A DNA stretch of 10,087 bases from Planktothrix sp. UBA8402 (GCA_003456035.1 DMPJ01000214.1:1-10087); one strand, 5' to 3'; positions 1 to 7,815 are shown, numbered from the stretch's first letter. Notes: generated from the sequence alone by a model not told the origin. Made by a program: numbers and translations.

Positions 1-1193
1 ACATTTAGAATCCGATAACTCCAACTGCGTTCAATACGTTTTCGTTGTTCTAACCAATTTAAAGCGGTGTTTAAATGTTCAATAGTTGCTAAGGCTAAAA
101 CAATTATACCACCTGGACTTAAACGAATACTACAAATTCCTAATATTTCGCTTAAATTTTTCCCACTTCCGCCAATAAAAATTCGATTAGGAGAACGTAA
201 ATGATGTAAAATATCCGGTGCCTCTCCATGAATTGAAACGACATTATTAACTTGAAATCCTTGGCGATTTTGTTCAATTAATGTAGTTCCTGCTGCTGTT
301 TTTTCAATAGCATAAACTGTAGAATCAGGAAAAAGTCTGGCAATTTCTATGGAAACTGAACCTGTTCCGGCGCCAATATCCCAGATCGTTTGTTTGGGTT
401 GTAAACCTAATTCTCCTAATACTAAAGTTCTAACTTCCCGTTTGGTCATTAGTCCGGGGCGATCGCTATAACTTAAAAATAGTTGATCGGGAATACCAAA
501 AGTGGGAATTTTAGATAAATCTAATGGTTCTATTTTTGAGCGAGATTGACGTAATAAAATTACAATATTTAAGGGTGATAAAAGTTGATTTTTTAATATT
601 TCTATATCCCATTCTTGGACTCGTTCATCATTTCCTCCTAAATTTTCACAAACCCAAAATTGATAACGACTAGGTAAATCCAAACTACTAATTAATTGCG
701 CGATCGCTTGGGGATTATGAATATTATCGGTTAGAATTGCTATTTTTTCTATCCCCTGTTGTAAGGCTTGAATTAAGGTTTCCATCGAGCGACCATGGGC
801 CCTCAGAATTTGAGCATCTTGCCAAGGGGTTTTAATCCGATTAAATGCTAATTGAATTGAACTAACATGGGGATGAAAGGTTAATTGTTCTGGGGAAAAT
901 TCGGCTACTAATAAACGACCAAACCCAAAAAATAACGGATCACCCGATACCAAAACTACGATATAATTATTAATAGATTGCTGATTTTCGATTTCCCATC
1001 TGAGCAGATGTTGACGAATTGTTATAATTGTTTCCGTTAAATCTCCTAACACTAACCGCGAGGCTGAATGTTCAGGAAAATAACTTAAATGGCGATCGCT
1101 TCCGACTAATAACGTCGCTCCTGTAATTAAATTCAGAACCGACTCACTCAGTCCTGATGCGCCTTCTAACCCAATTCCAATAACATGAATCAT
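1..1193 (-). CDS. cobL: Precorrin-6Y C5,15-methyltransferase (decarboxylating), CbiE-CbiT fusion, 3' end cut by window
   Basis: Methylates C5 and C15 of the precorrin ring and removes the acetate at C12 in cobalamin synthesis, using S-adenosylmethionine in the cytoplasm. I translated 397 uninterrupted codons from ATG at 1193 to the window edge. The N-terminal CbiE half starts with GIGLEG (residues 6-11) and has the tetrapyrrole methylase loop VSGDPLFFG (82-90). The CbiT half begins near residue 238 with the typical SYSDRPGLMTKREVR stretch (241-255), then the SAM-binding loop DIGAGTGSVSIE (272-283) and IGGSG (340-344). Fused CobL proteins usually have about 400-430 residues, so only a short C-terminal piece is missing. 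No convincing ribosome binding site is seen before the ATG, but the conserved N-terminus fits this start. The 2H phosphoesterase gene lies 98 bp upstream on the same strand, separated by a hairpin. Confidence 0.93.
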   Translation of the reverse strand, partial: MIHVIGIGLEGASGLSESVLNLITGATLLVGSDRHLSYFPEHSASRLVLGDLTETIITIRQHLLRWEIENQQSINNYIVVLVSGDPLFFGFGRLLVAEFSPEQLTFHPHVSSIQLAFNRIKTPWQDAQILRAHGRSMETLIQALQQGIEKIAILTDNIHNPQAIAQLISSLDLPSRYQFWVCENLGGNDERVQEWDIEILKNQLLSPLNIVILLRQSRSKIEPLDLSKIPTFGIPDQLFLSYSDRPGLMTKREVRTLVLGELGLQPKQTIWDIGAGTGSVSIEIARLFPDSTVYAIEKTAAGTTLIEQNRQGFQVNNVVSIHGEAPDILHHLRSPNRIFIGGSGKNLSEILGICSIRLSPGGIIVLALATIEHLNTALNWLEQRKRIERSWSYRILN

Positions 1194-1231
1194 TCTCTAA
1201 TTCAAGATTAATAAAAACCGAAGAAATTACC

Positions 1232-1283
1232 TGGTTGTTGGGATGAGTGTCCCGATCGCTTTGGACTTGCTACCCAACAACCA
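1232..1283. repeat. Intergenic hairpin between the 2H phosphoesterase gene and cobL
   Basis: A perfect 11-bp inverted repeat, TGGTTGTTGGG at 1232-1242 and CCCAACAACCA at 1273-1283, encloses a 30-nt loop in which GTCC and GGAC can pair again. It starts 9 bp after the stop of the 2H phosphoesterase gene (minus strand). Read on that strand, the stem is followed by a weak T-rich stretch (TTTCTTCGGTTTTTATT). It could be an intrinsic terminator, an mRNA-stabilising hairpin or a dispersed intergenic repeat. The same TGGTTGTT/AACAACCA arms recur around 7703-7791. Confidence 0.55.
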
Positions 1284-1291
1284 AAACCATC

Positions 1292-2077
1292 TTAAGGTTT
1301 AAAATTTAGAACAGGCCAGTCTGGTTCTCGATAATAGCGATTCATGTTGTCAAACTTGCGAAGTTCGGCCCTGTTAACCCAGATTTCTTGAGTTGAATCT
1401 AACCATTGTTGATTAAAAGAAGATAGAATATTGCAAAAATCTGACCGATCTAAATCTTCAGGAATACTTCCAAAATAACCCAAAGTAATGTGCGCCGTTA
1501 AATAATATTGTTGATCGACACCTAACGGAATTAAACCATGATTTTGATAGATAGCACGGCGGAATTCAATGGTTTTTTGATAAGATTCCTGATCCCTGGG
1601 AACCAAACAAACAGTGATCGCCCTTGGTAATAACATAAAACCAAAAATTTGCCAACGAATTCCAGAAGAAATCGGGGTTGATTCAAAGATTTCAAAAGAT
1701 TTAGCGATCGCTTTATGCAAGTTAGGCTCAAAATCAGGATCTTGACTAGCATCTCGATAGGCACTATCCCAAACCAGATCAGCCAGAGTCAAATGTAAAC
1801 TATCTGGAGGGATAGTAATTAAAAAATTAGGATCAAACTTTTCACCAAGTTGCTGTTGACAATCTTGGAGATTTTTATAGAATTCTTGATTATCCAAATC
1901 CTCCTCAGCCGGGGGAGTAATAATGGTATAACCAGGGAAAGGTACTGCTTGGCGTATACCCTGGGAGTCAGGCTTAAACTTTGGGGACTCCTGAATATAC
2001 TCAAGCTGAGAGTGATAGGATTCTGGCAACGTTAACCGCGCTACCCGATTCACATAAACTTGATAAGTATCGTCCAA
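1292..2077 (-). CDS. DUF1868-type 2H phosphoesterase family protein
   Basis: A 261-residue soluble protein with the two H-x-T motifs of the 2H phosphoesterase superfamily: SLHLTLADL, with His95 and Thr97, and TAHITLGYF, with His196 and Thr198. In this superfamily the paired histidines form a symmetric active site acting on 2',3'-cyclic or linear phosphoesters of RNA or nucleotides. The substrate of the DUF1868 branch is not known to me, so no reaction is assigned. The N-terminal 50 residues, ending in VPFPGYTII, and the overall length fit DUF1868 proteins. The start is TTG: no ATG lies upstream in frame before a stop, and GAGG sits 9 nt ahead of the TTG. It is divergent from holA with only 34 bp between starts, and cobL follows downstream on the same strand. 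Confidence 0.8.
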   Translation of the reverse strand: MDDTYQVYVNRVARLTLPESYHSQLEYIQESPKFKPDSQGIRQAVPFPGYTIITPPAEEDLDNQEFYKNLQDCQQQLGEKFDPNFLITIPPDSLHLTLADLVWDSAYRDASQDPDFEPNLHKAIAKSFEIFESTPISSGIRWQIFGFMLLPRAITVCLVPRDQESYQKTIEFRRAIYQNHGLIPLGVDQQYYLTAHITLGYFGSIPEDLDRSDFCNILSSFNQQWLDSTQEIWVNRAELRKFDNMNRYYREPDWPVLNFKP

Positions 2078-2086
2078 TTTTAATCG

Positions 2087-2090
2087 CCTC
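2087..2090 (-). promoter_or_regulatory. Ribosome binding site supporting the TTG start at 2077
   Basis: GAGG on the minus strand (CCTC on the plus strand) lies 9 nt before the TTG codon. The only frame-consistent alternative nearby is GTG at codon 9, which has no such site. A stop codon in this frame lies just upstream (near 2102-2104), so the start cannot be further out. Confidence 0.6.
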
Positions 2091-2111
2091 TTTTGAAAAA
2101 ATTAAGTTATT

Positions 2112-3113
2112 ATGCCAATCTACCTTTACTGGGGAGACGATGACTTTTCCTTATTGCAAGCGGTGGAACGATTGCGCGAGTCCATCGTTGATCCCAGTTG
2201 GGCTAGTTTTAATTCTGACAGAATTCTGCCCGATCAGGTAAATTCTATCGCTATGGGACTCAATCAAGCCATGACTCCCCCGTTTGGGTTGGGTGGACGC
2301 TTTGTTTGGTTAGCGGATACCTCCTTAATGCAGCAATGTCCAACGGAGGTTTATCAGGAGTTGGAAAGGACACTGCCAGTGATCCCCGATACCACAACCT
2401 TACTATTAACAGGTTCCAATAAACCGGACGGTCGCCTGAAGTCCACTACATTACTCAAAAAATATATTGACAAATCCAAAGGAGAATTGCGAGAATTTTC
2501 TCGAATTAAACCTTGGGAAACCGACAAGTTAGAACAGCAAGTCAAAACCCTGGCCACCGAACGCGGGGTAAAACTGACCCCCAATGGCATCGCCCTATTA
2601 GCGGAGTTAGTCGGAAATGATATCCGACAACTGTATAACGAATTGGAAAAACTGCAACTTTTTAGTGGAAATACTGCTCAACCCTTGAGTGTAGAGCAAA
2701 TTTCCCGATTAGTTCAGTCCAATACTCAAAATAGCTTAAAACTTGCCACTTGTATTAAAGCCGGACAAACCAGCGACGCCTTAGACTTAATTGCCGATTT
2801 ACTCCTCCATAATGAACCCGGACTTAAAATTGTGGCAACTTTAGTTAGTCAGTTTAGAACTTGGTTATGGATTAAATTAATGATCGAAACTGGAGTCAGG
2901 GATAAAGTTGAAATCGCTAAAACCGCCGAAATTGGCAACCCTAACCGAGTATTTTTCTTGCAAAAAGAAGTACAGACTCCCACCCTCAAACAATTTCAAC
3001 AGAGTTTACCCCTGTTGCTTCAGCTAGAAGCAAATCTCAAACGAGGTGCGGAAGAACTTTCTACCCTACAAACCCACATTATTGAATTGTGTCGTCTATT
3101 TCAACGGGGATAG
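2112..3113 (+). CDS. holA: DNA polymerase III subunit delta (clamp loader)
   Basis: The delta subunit is the wrench of the clamp loader: it binds and opens the beta sliding clamp so the complex can load it on primed DNA. The 333-residue product matches the usual 320-345. It starts with the family's strand MPIYLYWGDDDF, has TLLLTGSNKPDGR (residues 96-108) in the degenerate AAA+ domain, the conserved stretch RIKPWETDKL (131-140), and the lid-region motif GNDIRQLYNELEKL (168-181). The C-terminal collar domain follows, with LVSQFRTWLWIKL (244-256). As usual for delta, there is no Walker A loop for ATP binding. No good Shine-Dalgarno is visible, but the N-terminus is the conserved one. The start is 34 bp from the divergent 2H phosphoesterase gene, so any promoter must lie partly inside that gene. 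Confidence 0.95.
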   Translation: MPIYLYWGDDDFSLLQAVERLRESIVDPSWASFNSDRILPDQVNSIAMGLNQAMTPPFGLGGRFVWLADTSLMQQCPTEVYQELERTLPVIPDTTTLLLTGSNKPDGRLKSTTLLKKYIDKSKGELREFSRIKPWETDKLEQQVKTLATERGVKLTPNGIALLAELVGNDIRQLYNELEKLQLFSGNTAQPLSVEQISRLVQSNTQNSLKLATCIKAGQTSDALDLIADLLLHNEPGLKIVATLVSQFRTWLWIKLMIETGVRDKVEIAKTAEIGNPNRVFFLQKEVQTPTLKQFQQSLPLLLQLEANLKRGAEELSTLQTHIIELCRLFQRG

Positions 3114-3196
3114 AAGTTCTAATTTCCAGAAAATAGTTACACAGCGATTAATGAGTGATACTATCAATGTCAAGGACAGGTGAAATCATTTTAGCT

Positions 3197-4177
3197 ATGT
3201 CATCACAAGATCAAAGCCCACGGGAACTGGCTAAACAGGGCGATCCTAAAGCGATCGCAGACGCAATTAATAATTCCCTGAAATCCAAAGGAATTAAGGC
3301 CGATGTCATACGGGAGAACGGTTGTCTCCATGTCATGATGGAAGGGGATCAAGTTCCCAACCATCAAAAAGATTTAGTAAAATTAGTCCGGAATGGCATG
3401 GATCGCCTCGGTGTTCAAACCATTTACACCGTTAGAGTTTATGGCCGTCAGTTTGGGGATGATTTGCCCCGATGGGAAGAAGAAATTGTTCTGGGAATTC
3501 CACCAGAACCCCCCATCACTCAAACCGATGATATCCATTCGGACAAATCTTCTATTCCCCTAGTGGATGAAGAAGACCAAGATTACAATATTGACGACGA
3601 AATTATTGATGATGAGTACATCAGTGATGACGATGAGGACGAATATCTGCCTCCGATCAATAGTAATCCCGCACCAGCTTACAATCCAGAGGAGGATGAT
3701 GACCCCGATGATGACATGGAAGAAACCACCCGACAGGTAGAACCTAAAAAGCCAAAAAGTAAGGTTTTACCCTTGGTTTTGTTAGGCGGTTTAGCTCTGG
3801 TTATCGTCTTAGCCGGATTGCATTTTGCCGGAATCTTCCGTTTACCCTTCCTCCCCGCAGGTACTCCAGAATCGACTTCCGACACTCCCTCCACGCCTCC
3901 TACTGACCGTTCCCCTAAACCAGCTAGTTCTCCGGCGGTGACGGCTGATCCGTTTTCTGAAGCAGTTAAAACAGCGATCACTGCCGCCAACTTAGCACAA
4001 AAAGCCCAAACCAAAGCCGACTGGAAAAAAATTGCAGCCGAATGGAAACAAGCGAGTGAGTTGATGAAAAAGGTTCCTGACTCTCACCCTAAGTCTGACC
4101 TTGCCAAAGATAGAGCCGTTCTATATGCTAATAATCAAAAGATAGCAGAACAAAAAGCTATTGCTGCTCCTAATTAA
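3197..4177 (+). CDS. Cyanobacterial single-pass membrane protein with acidic linker, function unknown
   Basis: A 326-residue protein in four parts. Residues 1-100 form a compact alpha/beta domain (SPRELAKQGDPKAIADAIN through VRVYGRQFGDDLPRWEEE), a type I associate with cyanobacterial hypothetical proteins. Residues 111-178 are a very acidic low-complexity linker. A basic patch (KKPKSK, 184-189) precedes one hydrophobic segment (about 190-213), and then a Pro/Ser/Thr-rich stretch (222-249). The end (255-322) is a helical region rich in Ala, Lys and Gln, with ADWKKIAAEWKQASELMKKVP, a motif recurring at the C-termini of cyanobacterial proteins as I recall. The basic patch suggests that the N-terminal domain is cytoplasmic. 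I chose ATG 3197 because the conserved domain begins there; GTG 3155 or ATG 3167 would add 14 or 10 unlikely residues. No function is assigned. Confidence 0.75.
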   Translation: MSSQDQSPRELAKQGDPKAIADAINNSLKSKGIKADVIRENGCLHVMMEGDQVPNHQKDLVKLVRNGMDRLGVQTIYTVRVYGRQFGDDLPRWEEEIVLGIPPEPPITQTDDIHSDKSSIPLVDEEDQDYNIDDEIIDDEYISDDDEDEYLPPINSNPAPAYNPEEDDDPDDDMEETTRQVEPKKPKSKVLPLVLLGGLALVIVLAGLHFAGIFRLPFLPAGTPESTSDTPSTPPTDRSPKPASSPAVTADPFSEAVKTAITAANLAQKAQTKADWKKIAAEWKQASELMKKVPDSHPKSDLAKDRAVLYANNQKIAEQKAIAAPN

Positions 4178-4217
4178 AATACAGTTGATAGTTTCCGTCC
4201 TAACTGTATTTTAATTA
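4171..4217. terminator. Perfect 16-bp inverted repeat at the end of the membrane-protein gene
   Basis: TAATTAAAATACAGTT (4171-4186) is mirrored exactly by AACTGTATTTTAATTA (4202-4217) around a 15-nt loop. The left arm contains the TAA stop at 4175-4177. The stem is AT-rich, and its right arm carries the T run TTTT. It is a plausible bidirectional transcript-end hairpin, though less GC-rich than a classic intrinsic terminator. Confidence 0.6.
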
Positions 4218-4394
4218 TAGTCGCTGCGACCGAGGGATAAAGTGGCCGGAAATCTTGATCCCTGTATCGTTTAACCCTTGATCAATTGTAAATTTTTGAT
4301 CAGGCAGATACCATTTTTATAAAGTTTTAATGAAAATCAGCCCAAGGGGAAGTTATGTAGTTAATAATACAGGTATAAGTCTTCTACTACTATC
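4218..4394 (+). other. Leader region upstream of the sensor gene
   Basis: This 177-bp stretch has no convincing ORF, tRNA or recognisable riboswitch. I looked for a cyclic-di-GMP riboswitch because the next gene makes that messenger, and did not see its conserved core. The region holds three TTGATC words (4255, 4278, 4296), of which the last two are TTGATCA 18 bp apart, and a candidate promoter at 4296-4323. No clear Shine-Dalgarno precedes the ATG at 4395. Confidence 0.5.
4296..4323 (+). promoter_or_regulatory. Candidate sigma-70-type promoter for the GAF/PAS/GGDEF gene
   Basis: TTGATC (4296-4301) and TATAAA (4318-4323) are separated by 16 bp, giving an expected transcript start near 4330 and a leader of about 65 nt. 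This is pattern recognition only. Confidence 0.45.
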
Positions 4395-7300
4395 ATGGTC
4401 TTTGGTCGTCTATTGGCATCTCAACTTGCTTCAGAGCAAACCCTGAATCAAATCATGGCAATTACGGAACAAATTCACCAACAGCTTGAATTAGGTGACA
4501 TTTTAGACGTAACCCTGAAAGGAATTAGGGAAATCTTGGGTTGCGATCGGGCTGTGATCTATCGTTTCTTACCTGATGGCGATGGGGTCATCGCAGAAGA
4601 ATCCGTCAGTCCCGAATGCACTCCCATTATCGGACAACTGATCTATGATCCATGCTTTCAAGCCAAATGGGTAGACCTCTATCGCCAAGGACAGATTAGC
4701 TCAATTGAAGATGTAGAGACTAAGCCCCTTCAACCTTGTTACAAAGAGCTTTTACAAAGATTACAAATCCGCGCCAATCTTGTTATCCCGATTTTACTCC
4801 CGGGATCTCCATCGCCTCCAACTTCCTCAACCTTACCCGATCTTTGGGGTTTATTAATTGTTCATCAATGTCAAAGTTCCCATCGATGGGAAACCCTAGA
4901 AATTCAATTTCTGCAACAAATGGCGATGCAATTAGGAATTGCTATTCAATACAGAGAAGCTGATCAATATACCGGGCAATTATATCAACAAAAACCGCAA
5001 AGAATATTACTACCTATCCGAGAAATAAACGTCGCACAAAATTGCAAATGTTCTGATCTTGGTGATCAATATTTAACTGAAAACTCTAACAATGCTATAT
5101 CAATTACGGAATTAACTGGACTAGATCGACTCCAAACCCCAATCTGGATTTTTGATATTGAGAATTTACAAATGTGGTGGGCTAATCATTCCGCCCTTCA
5201 CATCTGGAATGCAGCCAATCGAGAGGAATTGATTCAACGAAATTTTAAGGATATTTCCGAAGCAACCCGCATTCGTTTAAACGCTTATTTACAACAATTT
5301 AAACACCAAAAAAATATCACCGAAACCTGGACATTTTACCCCGAAGGTAAACCGATTTCGGTTCGTTGTACCTGTTCTGCAATTTACATTGAAACAGGTC
5401 GGATGGCGATGTTAGTGGAAGGGATTACGGAAATGGCTAATCAAAGCTCTCCTGAAACCCTACGGGCGATTGAAGTCCTGCATCACACGACCGTGATGAT
5501 TTCCCTATACACCCTGGAGGGTGTCCCCTTGATGCAAAATCCCTCCGCTATTGAGTGTTATGGCGATACCCTCCATCCTAGTCCAAATAGTGATAATGCC
5601 TTTGTCCGCCATTTTGTTGATCCTAATATTGGGGAAACCGCAATAATAACCGCCCAATCCGGGGCAGTTTTTAGTATTGAGACTCAAGTTTATACTTTAG
5701 ATGGGATTCGCTGGCATGGGTTAGATGTGCGTTGTACCCGTGATCCAGTCACGGGAAATTCCATGCTTATTGTGAATGAAAAAGATATTACCGAACAACA
5801 AACTTCTTTAATTGAACGTCAGCGTGTCGAACAAGAATTACGCTGGAAAGAAGCGTTATTACGTTCGATGACGGATACGTCTAACTTAGCATTTTTTGTG
5901 GTTGATAATCGCACGGATAATATTCTCTATTTTAATCATCGTTTTTGTGAAATTTGGGGAATTGAACACTTAGAAAGTCAGATGTTAGAAGGGGTTTTAA
6001 AAAATCATGATATTATTCCCGATTGTATTCCTTTAATAGCTGATGTTCCGGCTTTCGCTGAGTCTTGTAAACCTTTACAAAATGAAGAAAATCGAGCGAT
6101 TATAGAAGATGAAATTGCCTTCAGTGATGGACGCACGATTCGCCGTTTTTCCAGTCAAATTCGAGATCAGAGCGATCGCTATTTTGGACGATTATATATT
6201 TTTGAGGATATTAGCGATCGCATTGCTGCTCAAAAAGCCTTAAAAGTCAGTGAAGATCGCTATCGGTCTGTAATTGCAGCCATGGGTGAAGGCATTGTGC
6301 TCCAGCAAGCTGACGGTCAGATCGCCACCTGTAATCAAAGTGCAGAAAGGATTTTAGGCTTAAGTGCGGATCAGATGAGGGGTCGCACTTCCATTGACCC
6401 ACGCTGGCGGGCGATTCAACATGATGGTTCGGATTTCCCTGGAGAAAACCATCCGGCGATGGTGACGTTACGCACCGGAGAACCCCAATTTAATGTGATT
6501 ATGGGAGTTCATAAACCCGATGGGAGTCTAACTTGGATTTCGATTAATTCCCAACCCTTATTTTATCCCGATCAACCCCAACCCTATGCCGTTGTTACCT
6601 CTTTTTCAGATATTACGGTTCGTAAACAAGCTGAAGAAAGCTTGAAACAACAGGCTGAACGGGAACGGATGATTTATGGTATCACCCAAAGAATTCGTCA
6701 GTCTTTGGATTTAGATGAAATTCTACAAACCACTGTCGCCGAAGTTCGAGAGTTCCTACAAACTGATCGGGTGATCATTTATAGGTTTAATCCAGATTGG
6801 AGTGGGGTGGTGGTTAAGGAGTCTGTGAGTGCGGAGACAAAATCAATTTTGAATCGGGAAATTACAGATAGCTATTTTGTGGAAAATCAAGGAAAATCCT
6901 ATGAGCAAAATACAATTAAAGTGACTCCCGATATCTATACCCCAGAGATTAGCCCTTGTCATTTGGAGTTATTAGAAAAGTTAGAGGTTAGAGCAAAATT
7001 AGTGGTTCCGATTTTACAAACTCAGGGTTTATGGGGGTTATTAGTTGCCCATCATTGCAGTGGGCCGAGGGAATGGTATTCCTTAGAGATTGAACTTCTG
7101 AAGCAATTGGCGACTCAATTAGCGATCGCTATTCAGCAATCGGAACTTCATCAACAATTACAACTCGCTAACCAACAATTACAAAATTTAGCCATGGTTG
7201 ATCAACTCACCCAAATTGCTAATCGTCGCTGTTTTGATGATATCTTAAATCAAGAATGGAATCGTTTGATTCGAGAAAAACGTCCCCTTTCCTTATTGCT

Positions 7301-7700
7301 TTGTGATATTGATTATTTCAAACAATATAATGATACCTACGGACATTCTCAAGGAGATATCTGTTTACAACGGGTTGCTCAAGCACTCCAACAAGGAGTT
7401 CAACGTTCCATTGATTTAGTAGCCCGTTATGGGGGGGAAGAATTTGTTGTAATTTTACCCTATACGGATACTTATGGTGCTTTGCAAGTAGCTGATAACA
7501 TTCAAGATGTCCTTCAACAGTTTAACCTGCCTCATCGCGGTTCTACCATTGCTGAACGGGTAACAATCAGTATTGGCGTTTGTACCATAATTCCCACCAC
7601 TGAGCGATTTCCTTTGGATTTAATTAATCGGGCGGATAATGCCCTTTATCAAGCCAAAACCCAAGGAAGAAATCGAGCCGTTAGCAGTATTATAGATTAA
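4395..7700 (+). CDS. GAF-PAS(x4)-GAF-GGDEF diguanylate cyclase, candidate dual-chromophore cyanobacteriochrome
   Basis: An 1101-residue soluble sensor with no membrane segment, predicted to make cyclic di-GMP from two GTP. Order: GAF1 (about 33-187), PAS-like regions (about 241-346, 356-466, 484-612, 620-745), a helical linker, GAF2 (about 770-917), a coiled coil (917-933), GGDEF (about 933-1096). GAF1 has DPCF (85-88) and Cys115-Tyr116; GAF2 has DSYF (825-828) and Cys855-His856. Both have the cyanobacteriochrome-like stretches IYRF and VRA/IRANLV-IPIL and a WGLL block. The GGDEF part has DQLT (936-939), metal-binding DID (971-973), the active loop GGEEF (1013-1017) and an inhibitory site RSID (1004-1007) with the spacing known from PleD. 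There is no EAL phosphodiesterase domain. GAF1 holds an extra Pro/Ser-rich loop of about ten residues (136-148). Bilin binding is inferred from the cysteines. The ATG at 4395 is the only good start; a few codons downstream the helix leading into GAF1 begins. Confidence 0.9.
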   Translation: MVFGRLLASQLASEQTLNQIMAITEQIHQQLELGDILDVTLKGIREILGCDRAVIYRFLPDGDGVIAEESVSPECTPIIGQLIYDPCFQAKWVDLYRQGQISSIEDVETKPLQPCYKELLQRLQIRANLVIPILLPGSPSPPTSSTLPDLWGLLIVHQCQSSHRWETLEIQFLQQMAMQLGIAIQYREADQYTGQLYQQKPQRILLPIREINVAQNCKCSDLGDQYLTENSNNAISITELTGLDRLQTPIWIFDIENLQMWWANHSALHIWNAANREELIQRNFKDISEATRIRLNAYLQQFKHQKNITETWTFYPEGKPISVRCTCSAIYIETGRMAMLVEGITEMANQSSPETLRAIEVLHHTTVMISLYTLEGVPLMQNPSAIECYGDTLHPSPNSDNAFVRHFVDPNIGETAIITAQSGAVFSIETQVYTLDGIRWHGLDVRCTRDPVTGNSMLIVNEKDITEQQTSLIERQRVEQELRWKEALLRSMTDTSNLAFFVVDNRTDNILYFNHRFCEIWGIEHLESQMLEGVLKNHDIIPDCIPLIADVPAFAESCKPLQNEENRAIIEDEIAFSDGRTIRRFSSQIRDQSDRYFGRLYIFEDISDRIAAQKALKVSEDRYRSVIAAMGEGIVLQQADGQIATCNQSAERILGLSADQMRGRTSIDPRWRAIQHDGSDFPGENHPAMVTLRTGEPQFNVIMGVHKPDGSLTWISINSQPLFYPDQPQPYAVVTSFSDITVRKQAEESLKQQAERERMIYGITQRIRQSLDLDEILQTTVAEVREFLQTDRVIIYRFNPDWSGVVVKESVSAETKSILNREITDSYFVENQGKSYEQNTIKVTPDIYTPEISPCHLELLEKLEVRAKLVVPILQTQGLWGLLVAHHCSGPREWYSLEIELLKQLATQLAIAIQQSELHQQLQLANQQLQNLAMVDQLTQIANRRCFDDILNQEWNRLIREKRPLSLLLCDIDYFKQYNDTYGHSQGDICLQRVAQALQQGVQRSIDLVARYGGEEFVVILPYTDTYGALQVADNIQDVLQQFNLPHRGSTIAERVTISIGVCTIIPTTERFPLDLINRADNALYQAKTQGRNRAVSSIID

Positions 7701-7743
7701 TCTGGTTGTTGATCTCTTAATTAATTCTATTCCCATCCCGTAG

Positions 7744-7768
7744 GGTGCGTAAGCGAAGCGCACGCACC
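7744..7768. repeat. GC-rich REP-like hairpin repeat
   Basis: GGTGCGT (7744-7750) and ACGCACC (7762-7768) pair, and inside them GCG (7753-7755) and CGC (7759-7761) extend the stem past a two-base bulge. The surrounding TAGGGTGCGTAAGCGAAGCG has the look of a dispersed intergenic repeat common in filamentous cyanobacterial genomes; that is from memory. It lies 43 bp after the sensor's stop and stands out by GC content from the AT-rich 115-bp gap. It may also end transcription, although only a short T run follows. Confidence 0.6.
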
Positions 7769-7815
7769 AACTCTTTTAACAAAAACAACCATAAAAAAAT
7801 ATCTTATATAAAATC

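Noticed and set aside
3155..3196. GTG or ATG starts upstream of 3197 for the membrane protein
   Set aside because: The conserved domain begins right after ATG 3197. The upstream options add hydrophobic residues without a proper signal sequence or a better ribosome binding site, although this is not certain.
3679..4014. 111-codon open frame on the minus strand opposite the membrane-protein gene
   Set aside because: It is a by-product of the acidic and Pro/Ser-rich coding sequence on the plus strand, with Ser-Gly low complexity and no family resemblance.
4218..4394. Possible c-di-GMP riboswitch before the GGDEF gene
   Set aside because: The conserved GEMM core sequences and paired stems are not seen; only repeats and a promoter-like pattern are present.
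7703..7791. Insertion sequence remnant between the sensor and cbbY
   Set aside because: There is no transposase fragment or target-site duplication; only short inverted arms and a small hairpin repeat are present.
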